From NCBI RefSeq assembly GCF_003815915.1, contig NZ_CP033929.1, positions 3,906,001-3,970,000 of the forward strand: a stretch of DNA of 64,000 nucleotides, given 5' to 3'. Source of the stretch: Chryseobacterium indoltheticum (GTDB lineage Bacteria; Bacteroidota; Bacteroidia; Flavobacteriales; Weeksellaceae). The position numbers and the translations under genes are program-made. Below are positions 18,194-31,100 of this stretch, one piece after another. A model generated the notes under the pieces. It did not search any database. It was given only the letters and a program-made list of their open reading frames with translations, and was not told the DNA's origin. Every line of letters begins with the position of its first letter. Positions within the stretch are counted from its first letter, which is position 1.

Positions 18194-18275
18194 TATCACT
18201 TATCACTTATCACTTATCACTTATCAAAATTACACATTGTCTATTGCTCATTACTCATTACTTATTTCTCATCAT
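18194..18275. repeat. Heptamer tandem repeats downstream of the rRNA operon
   Basis: TATCACT is repeated about 4.7 times at 18194-18226. It is followed at 18243-18275 by degenerate seven-base units (ATTGCTC, ATTACTC, ATTACTT, ATTTCTC). There is no coding capacity. The array ends just before the rRNA terminator. Confidence 0.8.
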
Positions 18276-18287
18276 TTAGGTTTAGCC

Positions 18288-18327
18288 CAAAAAAAAGTCT
18301 CATACAAATGAATGTATGAGACTTTTA
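18288..18327 (-). terminator. rRNA operon terminator
   Basis: AGTCTCATACA and TGTATGAGACT form an 11-pair stem with a six-base loop. On the minus strand it is followed by TTTTTTTT. It lies 7 bases past the 5S gene. Confidence 0.93.
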
Positions 18328-18333
18328 AAAAAA

Positions 18334-18440
<107 letters not shown>

Positions 18441-18555
18441 AAGGTTGTATATAAGGTTTAGGTTGCAGATTATAGGCTTTAGGTAATAGCTTTAAACTGC
18501 TACCTGCTACCTTGTATCTATCATCCGATACCTGATTTTAATCGATAAGAATATT

Positions 18556-18589
18556 CACAAAGAGAGAACCTTTAATTGCGCAATTAAGC
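18556..18589 (-). other. 3' arm of the 23S precursor processing stem
   Basis: CACAAAGAGAGAACC and GCGCAATTAAGC here are complementary to 21430-21458 on the far side of the 23S gene, apart from a short internal mismatch. Such a long helix bracketing 23S is the normal RNase III processing site. Confidence 0.75.
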
Positions 18590-18601
18590 AGTTGCCAATT
18601 A

Positions 18602-21362
<2,761 letters not shown>

Positions 21363-21429
21363 TCCTAATTATTAATTAGTTCAGTATTTTTGCTTAACAT
21401 TGCTGTTAAATTATTTTGTAAACTCAAAC

Positions 21430-21458
21430 GCTTAATTGCGCTCGGTTTTCTCTTTGTG
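21430..21458 (-). other. 5' arm of the 23S precursor processing stem
   Basis: GCTTAATTGCGC and GGTTTTCTCTTTGTG pair with the segment at 18556-18589, so the two spacers can close a helix around pre-23S rRNA. Confidence 0.75.
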
Positions 21459-21562
21459 ATATTTTTACCGTTAATGTCAATGATCTTTTTTCTACCTCTG
21501 ATCTAATTCGCAAAATATTGTTTTTGGCTCTATTTGCTTCTTTAAAATTAAACCATCGGTGA

Positions 21563-21639
21563 TGGTGGAGAATAAGGGAGTCGAACCCTTGACCTCCTGC
21601 GTGCAAGGCAGGCGCTCTAGCCAGCTGAGCTAATTCCCC
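21563..21639 (-). tRNA. tRNA-Ala (anticodon TGC), CCA encoded
   Basis: On the minus strand the gene starts GGGGAATTAGCTCAGCTGG, has anticodon loop CTTGCAC and T arm GGGTTCGACTCCC, and a seven-pair acceptor stem GGGGAAT/ATTCTCC. The bases after the discriminator A are CCA. It lies in the 16S-23S spacer. Confidence 0.96.
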
Positions 21640-21732
21640 CTCTAGTGGTTGTTAGTTGTCGGTGTTTGGTTGTTAGTATTTGGCTTGCGCTTTTCCTAAC
21701 TCCTAATACCTATAACCTAACTCCTTAATTAG

Positions 21733-21806
21733 TAGTCTCGGGCAGGCTCGAACTGCCGACCTCTACATTATCAGTGTAGCGCTCTAACCAGCTGAGCTAC
21801 GAGACT
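21733..21806 (-). tRNA. tRNA-Ile (anticodon GAT)
   Basis: On the minus strand the gene starts AGTCTCGTAGCTCAGCTGG, has anticodon loop CTGATAA and ends GCAGTTCGAGCCTGCC plus CGAGACT A. The acceptor stem AGTCTCG/CGAGACT is perfect. CCA is not encoded, unlike the tRNA-Ala next to it. Confidence 0.96.
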
Positions 21807-22021
21807 TCATTATTTAGATATTAGAGGCTAGATTTTAGATGTTAGACTAATTTCTAACGACTAACTTCTAATTTCTAATTCTAAAATCTCTCTTCCCTGT
21901 TACTAATTTCTAGTGGGTTTTGTATTTTTTTATATATTATATAAGTAATAGGTAATGAGTAATCTTAACGTTCCAATTACTTGGAGCTTTTTACTTCTAA
22001 CTTTTTCCTTTACTTATATAT

Positions 22022-22060
22022 CAACCAAATAAAAAACTAAAGCATGAACTTTAAGTAAGT
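22022..22060 (-). other. 3' arm of the 16S precursor processing stem
   Basis: CAACCAAATAAAAAACTAAAG and AACTTTAAGTAAG here are largely complementary to 23638-23684 upstream of 16S, with a few indels. It probably forms the RNase III helix that brackets pre-16S rRNA. The rest of the 300-base spacer 21807-22109 holds only AT-rich, TTAGA-type degenerate sequence. Confidence 0.65.
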
Positions 22061-22109
22061 ACATTGTATCTTGCGATACGTGTTTTGTTTATCGTCTAAA
22101 GACGCTCTA

Positions 22110-23628
<1,519 letters not shown>

Positions 23629-23637
23629 GTTTGTCTG

Positions 23638-23684
23638 ACTCACTCAAAGTTATTTTACGCTTTAGTTTTTCCTTACTTGGTTGT
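23638..23684 (-). other. 5' arm of the 16S precursor processing stem
   Basis: CTTACTTGGTTG, GCTTTAGTTTTT and CACTCAAAGTTATTTT (plus strand) are complementary to blocks in 22022-22060, giving a long imperfect helix around pre-16S rRNA. Confidence 0.65.
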
Positions 23685-23766
23685 ATATTATTTTTCAATG
23701 ATCTCTTCTCTTCCGCTTTTTACGATACCTACATTTTCTGTCGTTTTCAGTACCGATTTGCGTGTG

Positions 23767-23797
23767 CAAAAGTAAAACTTTATTTCTAATCTGCCAA
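23767..23797 (-). promoter_or_regulatory. rRNA operon promoter P1 (proximal)
   Basis: On the minus strand TTG (23795-23797), 20 bases, then TACTTTTG (23767-23774) match the Bacteroidetes consensus TTG-N19/20-TAnnTTTG. The predicted start is near 23760, about 130 bases before 16S. Confidence 0.8.
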
Positions 23798-23894
23798 ATG
23801 TTTTTTGAAGAAATTTTAAAGTTTTTTGATGACCCTAAATCCTTATCCAAACACTTAAACCTCTCTACTCCTGCGCTCCCGTTTTACCGGACTG

Positions 23895-23924
23895 CAAAGA
23901 TACTAATCTTTTTATCTTTACCAA
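23895..23924 (-). promoter_or_regulatory. rRNA operon promoter P2
   Basis: On the minus strand TTG (23922-23924), 19 bases, then TATCTTTG (23895-23902) fit the consensus exactly. It lies 128 bases upstream of P1. Confidence 0.8.
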
Positions 23925-24052
23925 ATTTTATTTCTAAAAAAATTAAAAGTCTTTATTGATCTCTATCCATCTGTAGATGACATTAGCCTTATCGTTTCCG
24001 CCTCTTTAAAAGCTCTTCTGCGCTACCGAATCACTCTCGTTTTTCAGTGGGG

Positions 24053-24060
24053 CAAAAGTA
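24053..24060 (-). promoter_or_regulatory. rRNA operon promoter P3 (distal), -7 element only
   Basis: TACTTTTGC on the minus strand repeats the P1 -7 box exactly. No TTG stands at the right distance, so this is weaker. The spacing P1-P2-P3 (about 128 and 158 bases) suggests tandem promoters. Confidence 0.5.
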
Positions 24061-24159
24061 GAACTTTTATACAACACAATCCTAATTTATGTAACATTAT
24101 GTTTACTTTTAATTCATATTTAAAGCTAAGGTATTGGTTACGTGAGAGAATAATTTTAT

Positions 24160-24300
24160 GGGGTTTGGGCTGTTAGAGGGTTGGAGAGTTATAGAGTCGG
24201 ATTGTTGGAGAGCTGTATGGGGCGTTGGAGCTTAGGAATGATTTAGTGTTAGAGAGTCGGAGCGTTGGAGAGCTGTATGGGGTTTAGGCTCGGGCAAGGG
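24160..24300. repeat. Direct repeats rich in GTTGGAGAG between rrn promoters and IS110
   Basis: AGAGTCGGA-n-n-GTTGGAGAGC followed by TGTATGGGG occurs twice (about 24194-24223 and 24255-24284) in G-rich DNA with further GTTGGAG units. Similar GTTGGAG sequence recurs at 26112-26150 on the other side of the IS. The surrounding 24300-24500 shows no gene. Confidence 0.65.
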
Positions 24301-24507
24301 AAAGGTTTATAAAACGGAAGGCTTATGAGAAATAGAATAATATGGTTTTTGTCGCACCGGTAAACAAAGCTTCTTTTATTTTATCTCTCTTTTAAGCTAA
24401 ACCAGGGCGTTTCACTTAGTAAAGGAAGACAAAGGGATAAAGAAAAGGTCGAAATTGAATGGCTGGCAGAAAAGAAACATTAGCGGAAATTAAATGGCTT
24501 TTAGGTA

Positions 24508-24579
24508 CAGCTCCGATGGAGCTTATGTTCTTAAAACACATGCCTTGCTACAAAGGTGTCGCTCCTACGGAGCTTAATC
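24508..24579. repeat. Two GCTCC/GGAGC short palindromic repeats
   Basis: CAGCTCCGATGGAGCTTA (24508-24525) and CTACAAAGGTGTCGCTCC followed by TACGGAGCTTAATC (24547-24579) are the best-preserved copies of the family in the window. A third, GTCGCCACTCTGTGGC, may be a derivative at about 24608. Confidence 0.6.
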
Positions 24580-24808
24580 TCGTATTTTTGTAATGTTCTA
24601 TTAACTGGTCGCCACTCTGTGGCTTTTCAAAATCAAATTTTAATTATATCGGGTTTGCTAAATGGAACCATTCAATTAAATATAAAAGAAAAATCCAAAT
24701 CCTGGATTTCGAACTTTGAATCATAACCTCAAAAGTATACATCTTATTAAAAATTCTATAACAGACTGCAGTCATAGCCCGGATGTTCTATGTTACTATG
24801 CAAATTAT

Positions 24809-25796
24809 TCAGGTTAAAATTTTAAAGTTTTTTTGAAAATTTTGTTGATATGCAGTTTTGTTTTTCACAACACCAAAACAAATCTCAGTAATTTGTTACA
24901 AACTGCAATTAATGCAAGTTTTTAGGCTTTCCTTTTTCCAATAGTCGCAGATAAAGTTCTTTGCACTGCGTATTATGTTTTATTGCCGTCCAGGAACAAA
25001 CATATAGCAAACTTCTAATGTGCGTTTTGGATGTACGGCACTTACCGGGAGAATATGATTTCTTTCCTGATTGATAAATACGTGGAGCCAATCCAAAATA
25101 TTTTACGAGTGATTTCGATGAATCAAAATTTTTAAAACCAGATGTAGCGGTCATCAGTTGAAGGGAGGTCTTCTCCCCAATTCCCGAAACACTTTGTATC
25201 AAACCTTTTATTTCTCTAAATTCTTCATCTTGAAGTTGTGGAAGCCTCATTTCTACTTCCCGTATTTCTTTATCTAATTGTTTTAATCTCTTTTCATAAT
25301 GTTTTTCCGTGTTGGGATTGAGCTGAGGATTGTAACGAAGCCACTTTAGCTTTACCGAATACCGTCGCTTCTCTTCCTCGAGATCATTCAGAAGTTTTAT
25401 TTCTTGGTCAAGATGTTCAATCTCGATGCTTTTGGGAATATAAACTTCCGGACGAAAAATCTCTCCATAAAGTCTGATGACTTTGGCGTCTTCTGCATCA
25501 GTTTTGCTGATGATATTTTTCATCCTTGAAAAATATTTAACAGACATACAGTTAATCAAACTTGATTCAAAACCATTATCCAAAGAAAGATGGAGTATGC
25601 GACTACTATAATTACCTGTGGCTTCGATAGCCAAACAATAATCTTCTGTGGGAAATTTCTTGAGAAACGATAAAATCGAGCGTTGATTGTTTTGGATATT
25701 AAAAACCTGATCTTGATTTACATTATCCGTAAAACTTACCGTTAAAAACTTTGCTCCTACATCTACACCAATCACTTTTTTTGATAATTTTGACAT
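24809..25796 (-). pseudogene. IS110-family transposase, frameshifted near the C-terminus
   Basis: The intact frame covers 24909-25796 (295 residues). It has the N-terminal DEDD RuvC-like domain (VIGVDVGAKFLTVSF; AIEATGNYSSRIL; ISKTDAEDAKVI) and the C-terminal Transposase_20 domain with its serine (IQSVSGIGEKTSLQLM). The frame ends abruptly at GKPKNLH. In another frame the family ending continues: KLALIAVCNKLLR, then after a second shift VVKNKTAYQQNFQK and a stop at 24809-24811. Two small indels therefore removed the last 35 or so residues. The first lies in an A run (CCTAAAAACTTGC). Activity is doubtful, although the catalytic residues remain. Confidence 0.8.
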
Positions 25797-25985
25797 AACA
25801 AATTCTTTATTAAAGAGGTTTTCTTCTGATCCACCATGGTAAAAGTTTTACCAACAATGTTCTATCCGGATTTGGAAGAAAACAGCAGCAGGGGAATAAA
25901 ATCCGGGGCGATATCTTAGTATCAGTGAAGCGTCTGCCTTTATCCTGCTGCTTTTGCTCTTTGGTTGATTTTTTTAACCAAATTA
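25797..25985 (-). ncRNA. Candidate IS110 bridge RNA region
   Basis: This is the non-coding end just upstream of the transposase, where IS110-group elements encode their bridge RNA. Visible stems are CCTGCTGCT/AGCAGCAGG (25944-25952 with 25884-25892, 51-base loop), CCGGATTT/AAATCCGG (25866-25873 with 25899-25906) and the palindrome GGTAAAAGTTTTACC (25838-25852). It contains ATAGAACAT, which also occurs at the opposite IS end, as expected of a donor guide. Position and structure agree, but no covariance model was run. Confidence 0.4.
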
Positions 25986-26017
25986 TTAATCTATTTTTAC
26001 TAATGCAAACTTACCAT

Positions 26018-26096
26018 TGAACGGCATGTCTGAGCTCTTTTTGAAGCAAAGGAAAAGCTCGGCGCAAAAAAGCGAGTAGTGAAAGCCGGAAATAGC
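26018..26096 (-). repeat. Dispersed structured repeat, copy 2 (inverted, partial)
   Basis: GAACGGCATGTCTGAGCTC at the left and GCGAGTAGTGAAAGCCGG followed by AAATAGCTAC at the right match the reverse complement of the copy at 17738-17866 in its conserved end (GAGTAxTxA…AGCCGGAxAxAGCTxC). The two copies flank the rRNA operon and the IS in opposite orientation. No gene is visible in 25986-26238 outside this element. Confidence 0.4.
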
Positions 26097-26185
26097 TACA
26101 AGAAAAAAGTTGGAGCGTTGGAGAAATGGATGGGTTGGAGAGTTTTAGTTGGAAGATTTATCGGAATAGGTAATACTTATATAAA

Positions 26186-26211
26186 AAATACCTCCGAAAG
26201 TTTCAGAGGTA
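26186..26211 (-). terminator. Terminator of the gcvH-vanZ operon
   Basis: On the minus strand TACCTC and GAGGTA with inner GAAA/TTTC pairs form a stem followed by TTTTTTATAT. It lies 27 bases past the VanZ-like stop codon. Confidence 0.8.
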
Positions 26212-26238
26212 AATGTATTTTAAGCTTTTAAGGCGAAA

Positions 26239-26598
26239 TCAGAGATAACGTTTCGCTAATACCTTATATATATAGTAGCCGATTAAGCATCCTATGGTAT
26301 CAGCAACAATGTCGAGTGTTTCCATTGATCTGCCGAGTTTCATTTCTTCCTGGAAAATTTCTGTGAGAAATGCGTAAATCAAAATGATCTGGAAGAAATA
26401 AGAAAATCTGATCCTGGGAAAAGCAGCAATAAAGCAAAAGCCTAATGCCGCAAATATACTTAAGTGCAAAACCTTGTCAATACCGTCGAACATAAAGAAG
26501 TATTCGTGATTTTCGACACCGGGACGCAGAAGCATATAAGTAAGAAATGCCCAATAAATGGGCAGTATCTTAATAAATATGTTTGAAATTTTATCCAA
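26239..26598 (-). CDS. Short VanZ-like membrane protein
   Basis: The frame is open far into gcvH, but the likely start is the TTG at 26596-26598. It overlaps the last bases of gcvH (ATTGGATAA) and gives a protein of about 119 residues beginning [20 protein letters not shown]. The protein has three or four membrane helices, an early [19 protein letters not shown], and an acidic motif ([31 protein letters not shown]), the VanZ signature. Overlap with gcvH implies translational coupling. Its function is unknown, and no link to glycine cleavage is evident. Confidence 0.75.
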   Translation of the reverse strand: MDKISNIFIKILPIYWAFLTYMLLRPGVENHEYFFMFDGIDKVLHLSIFAALGFCFIAAFPRIRFSYFFQIILIYAFLTEIFQEEMKLGRSMETLDIVADTIGCLIGYYIYKVLAKRYL

Positions 26599-26968
26599 TG
26601 ATTGCTTGATATTCTTCTGCTGAAAGCAATTCTGAATGATCCGCACCTTCCGCAATCTCAAGCTTGATGATCCATCCGTTTCCATAAGGATCTGTATTTA
26701 ACAATTCTGGCTGATCTTCCAACGCAGCATTAAACTCAGTAACTTTTCCTGAAATAGGCAAGAATAAATCTGAAACCGTTTTTACAGCTTCTACACTTCC
26801 GAAGACATCTCCTCCATTCACATCATCATCTACTGTATCTACATCTACATAAACGATATCTCCCAACTCGCCTTGCGCAAAGTCTGTGATACCAATTGTA
26901 GCAACGTTACCTTCGATCTTTACCCACTCGTGGTCTTTAGTGTACTTTAATTCTGACGGTGTATTCAT
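26591..26968 (-). CDS. gcvH: Glycine cleavage system H protein
   Basis: GcvH carries the aminomethyl group on a lipoyl arm between the P, T and L proteins of the glycine cleavage complex. The 125-residue length is typical. The motif [18 protein letters not shown] holds the lipoylated lysine near residue 63, and [13 protein letters not shown] and [10 protein letters not shown] are family landmarks. It is intact. The other gcv genes are elsewhere. The gene overlaps the downstream VanZ-like gene by a few bases. Confidence 0.96.
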   Translation of the reverse strand: MNTPSELKYTKDHEWVKIEGNVATIGITDFAQGELGDIVYVDVDTVDDDVNGGDVFGSVEAVKTVSDLFLPISGKVTEFNAALEDQPELLNTDPYGNGWIIKLEIAEGADHSELLSAEEYQAIIG

Positions 26969-27062
26969 TTTATTTTTTTTATGTTGACAAATTTATTCAA
27001 AAATACATTAATGCTCCAATAAAATGTTGAAATAATTAATGCTTTTCAAACTTCTCATTTTA

Positions 27063-27947
27063 TTAGTTTTCTTTGAGGTCTGTTTTATTTAAAAGTTGGT
27101 GAAAAGATTCGCAATTTAGCTTTTTTGTACTATTAGATTTTCTTTCAATCGAGACATTAAATTTTCCAAAATAAAGATCATCGAGCTTCTCATCAAAACA
27201 TAGGGCATTGTGGATATTGGAAATACTCATATTTTCTGCTTTTAAAGATTTATTGACCTCAACCTGCATATTTTCATCTTTAATAAAAAACGATACACGT
27301 TGATAGTTCATTGTGAAATCTTGGGTTTCCACTTTCTTTAAAGTCATATCTGCAGTTTCGTTTCCTAAAACGACAATCGCAATTGCAACAAAATTATTGA
27401 GCGCGTGCAATAGTATTGAATATATCAGTCCGAAATTCAGAACCATCCAAATTAAAATCAAGCCCATTCCTGAAGTCATTACAATGCCAATCCAAGTGTC
27501 TAACAGTTTTAAGTCATTATACTCATAATGCATGAAACCAAAAAGCAATGCATTGATGTAATAGACATAATTTGGAATTTCTTTATTTTTATTTAATTCA
27601 TAGCTTATAATGAATATAGCAAGTAATGGAATCAGATAATAATTCTGCAATAATATAATGTAGAATAGAGACCCTAAATACATTACATATTTAAAGATCT
27701 TTTTCCCCGTAAAAATTCCTCGGAAGATCAATTCTTCCAAAACGGGAGCGATTGTAAAAGCTGCAATAAAATGAATTAAGGTAAAATCGTTGAAACGTGT
27801 TATACGGGAAGAAAATTCTGATTCATTAAAATATGATAAAATAATATTACCTATTAAAGATCCAAAGAAAATAATAATTCCTGCTTTTAATAAATTATTT
27901 TCTGTATAAATTCTCTTTCTCTTGTTTGAAGTTTCCATGCTGGTCAT
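27063..27947 (-). CDS. CPBP-family intramembrane glutamic endopeptidase
   Basis: The protein of about 295 residues has seven or more hydrophobic helices and the CPBP (Abi/Rce1-like) motif LEELIFRGIFTG near residue 85, with the later conserved FGFMHYEYN and ILLHALNNFVAI. These supply the catalytic glutamates, arginine and histidines. Family members cleave peptides inside the membrane, and some process bacteriocins or prenylated proteins. A soluble C-terminal tail of about 80 residues follows. The frame can start from GTG at 27965; I prefer the ATG at 27947 (or 27938). No operon partner is evident. Confidence 0.85.
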   Translation of the reverse strand: MTSMETSNKRKRIYTENNLLKAGIIIFFGSLIGNIILSYFNESEFSSRITRFNDFTLIHFIAAFTIAPVLEELIFRGIFTGKKIFKYVMYLGSLFYIILLQNYYLIPLLAIFIISYELNKNKEIPNYVYYINALLFGFMHYEYNDLKLLDTWIGIVMTSGMGLILIWMVLNFGLIYSILLHALNNFVAIAIVVLGNETADMTLKKVETQDFTMNYQRVSFFIKDENMQVEVNKSLKAENMSISNIHNALCFDEKLDDLYFGKFNVSIERKSNSTKKLNCESFHQLLNKTDLKEN

Positions 27948-28061
27948 TAAAAAAACAAAAGACACACAATACTGCGCATCTTTTATTCTTATTTAAATTA
28001 ATTATTATTACCTACCAAAGATAATGATTGAAAACCTATTATCCAATAGTTGTGAAATAAA

Positions 28062-28086
28062 ATTCCTTTCTTATTTTAGAAAGGAG
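28062..28086 (-). terminator. Terminator of the ruvA-sprA operon
   Basis: ACTCCTTTC and GAAAGGAAT on the minus strand form a stem with an eight-base loop followed by TTTTATTT, 15 bases past the sprA stop. Confidence 0.85.
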
Positions 28087-28100
28087 TTTTATTAGCTTAT

Positions 28101-31100
28101 TTATAAACCTCCGGAATCACCAAAAGTGAATGTCGCAGAAATCCCGGCTCTGATTGTTGACAGCGGGAAAGCTGTTGAGATTTTGTATTTTGAAGTCATT
28201 TGCTCGTAGAATAATCTCAGATTCAGATTTTCCGAAACATTGTAATCTGCGGAAAGCTTGATATTCATTAATTTTTGTCCACCCGTAATTTGAGAATCAT
28301 TCAATAAGATATTCATAATACTTGTCTGGCTGTCTCGCAGAGAAATATCACCACGGATATTTAGGTCTGAACCTTTCGCTCTTGCTCCTCTCTGATTATT
28401 GGTTCCCAAACGGAAGTTTCTTATAATATATCCTAATCTTACCACATATTCTGTATAGGCATCTTCGGTAAGAGAATGATTGACCAAACCAAGAATCATA
28501 CTTCTTGTTTTGTTGTACTGCACCCCAAACTGCATATTGTTTCTCATCGTAACATCAACCCCGATAAGTGGTGAGAAAGATTCTGTATAACTTACCTGAG
28601 AGAATGTATAAGGATTTATATAATTATCATTCACGTCTCTTAAAGAACTCGATGTGTCATTTCGGCTGTTGAAATAATCAATATTCGATTGCACGCCAGT
28701 TGCTGTATACGTTGCGGTATAACTATGAAGAATATCAAATTTGGTAAACTGTCCGTTAATAATCGGGATATTTCTAAGACCTGAATAGATAATTCTCCAG
28801 TTCGGAATCGGAAGTCCTGCTTTTTTTGCATTTCCTAAGCGCTCAGGATTTTTACCTTCCATTGCAGCACGGAATGCCGGAATTAAAACATACGCATTAG
28901 AAATACCATATCCTTCTGTATATCCATCAGGATTTAAAACTCCGCCCATTTGTTGTGAAATCAACTGAGCATTGGCTCTGATAGCATCATAAATCACGGT
29001 ACTTTCTTTAAATGATGAATTTAAAAGAACCACCGTATTGGAATACGACACCATATCACTTGCAAATGTTAGGTTTGGATTCGCATTTCCAAAATCATCT
29101 ACATAATTGAATCCTGTATGTGAGAAATTTCTATTATAGGTCTGTAAAACATTAAAACTTATATTAAAATCATTCACCGGGGAGACTTGCAAATCTGCCC
29201 TAAATTCTCGTGTGGACATCTTCATATAAGGATCGATCATATATGGTGAATCACTTACCCAGCCTCTTTCCATAGACAATCGTCTGATGTCTGCCTGCGA
29301 ACCAAAAAGGAAACCTATAGATGGACCTCCCAATGTCTGGCCATAACCATATCCGTTTGGAGCCGATAGTAAACCAGGAAGTACACTTCCGTTATTTTCG
29401 GTGTACGTTACATTCAATTGCTTCATAGAAGTAAGTACAAATGCCGCACTCTGTAAAATAGAAAGCTTGTTTTTAAACTTATATTTTTTGTACGTATATC
29501 TGTTTTTCTCCCAAGCCTGATTCACTGCATTATTTAATGAATCCTGTTCCTGTTTACGCTTTTGCAGTGTTGTAGAAATCTTTTTAAAGTAATTGAACTG
29601 CCCAAAGAATTTCGGAAGATCTGCAGTAGCGTTTGCCGAAATAATATTGGTATTCTGACCAATTGATCCTAAACTTCCTTCAGGACTTGCAAGAAGCGCC
29701 GTAGATCTTGCGTTCCAGTTATACGTAAATCCGTAACCCAATTCGGCATCAATGAAATCGAGATATGGAAGATATTGGAACGGTAATTTATAATTTAACT
29801 GAACTCTGTGATTGTATAAAACTGGTCTTCCTGATCGGAAAATATTTCCAAAGATCGAAGAAGTATCCATTGTATTCACATCTACCTGGTCATTCAATGT
29901 TCTCGTTGCTGAATTGATTTCCAGTTTCAAAGATTTAGTAAAATTAAATCCTAAACCATATTGCCAACCGAAGTAGAAGTTTCTATTCTTCAAAGCAGCA
30001 AAATCATCATTAAGATTTCCGCTAAGAATGGCATCAATATTTCTAAATTCAAGCTCGTTATAATTCCTGTCGAGCTCAGTTCTGAAAGATAATCTCGTAG
30101 GAACCGGATTGAAATTAAACTCTTTTACCCATCTCAGATATTTTGTAGATTTTGCCGTATCGCTGATCATTTTATTGAATGGCTTTATTACCCACGGTTT
30201 GAATGTGTAGTTGTAATCTAAATATCCTCTGAAATACTGTCTGTAGTTTTTCTTGGTATAGATATCACGGTAATGATCGTCATTATAAACTGCCGTCAAT
30301 GAAAGGTTTTCTACATCATAAAATTTAGGTTTACTGTCAGGTTTTACCCTTTCTTTATGCATGTTTACCACACCAATACTTCTCTGCTGAGTATACGTTC
30401 TGGCGACTTTTTTGAGCTCTTCCTTATTTGCAGCTTTGCTAAATTCAACATCGGTATCTAAAGGATTGTACTTCGGATCTTCGATGGTTTGAGAATAAGA
30501 ATAGTTCACCGGAATTTTCATTCCTGTTTTTTCAGGTAAGAATTTATCTACGTTTACTGCCGTATTGATACTGAACGCAGATTGAGTAGCCTGACTTCTT
30601 TCAGCCGGTTTAGAATCTATGTTTCCGAAACCTACAGATGAATAAGAAGCACTTGTATTAATCGTTGCAAAATCTCCCAAGTTAAAATTCAAGCTTGCAT
30701 TTCCTGCATAACCGCCATCATTTTCGATTTCAGAAAGACGAATTTCGTTTACCCAAAGAATTCTCGTAATTGAAGGATTTCCTCTAGTTTGAGCATTTCT
30801 AACTCCAATCATTATTGTTGTGATATTTCCTAAACTAGGGCGACCTTTAATATAGATTTTTTTGGATGTATCTCCTCCTCCAAATTCTAAATCTTCATAC
30901 CTTTTAATAATTTGATTAGGTGATTTTTTATCTCTTCTTATTTTAGCATCTACAAAATTTTGAATTTCTAAATCAACATCATTTTCAAATGGCCAAATGT
31001 CCATTGGTGTTGTTGAGCTTTTCGGAGTAATTTTTAGAGAAGATTCGTATTCATAATAGTTATCTGTAGCATCACTTCCGAAACGAATAAAAAACTTAGT

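Larger units (their letters stand above)
24783..25985 (-). mobile_element. IS110-family insertion sequence (approximate extent)
   Basis: The element contains the IS110 transposase remnant (24809-25796) and about 190 bases of upstream non-coding sequence with strong folding potential. ATGTTCTAT occurs at 24783-24791 beyond the 3' end of the transposase and again at 25857-25865 in the upstream end. The outer limits are not certain, because IS110 elements have no long terminal inverted repeats. It lies upstream of the rRNA promoters, between copies of other repeats. Confidence 0.7.

Noticed and set aside
18194..18275. CRISPR array
   Set aside because: The heptamers are directly tandem without spacers; no repeat-spacer pattern exists anywhere in the window.
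21807..22109. A gene in the 16S to tRNA-Ile spacer
   Set aside because: No frame of useful length. The region holds degenerate TTAGA-type repeats and the 16S processing arm only.
24909..24930. Programmed -1 frameshift in the IS110 transposase
   Set aside because: The heptamer is T-AAA-AAC, so the first slip position mismatches. A second frame change follows further on, so ordinary indels explain it better.
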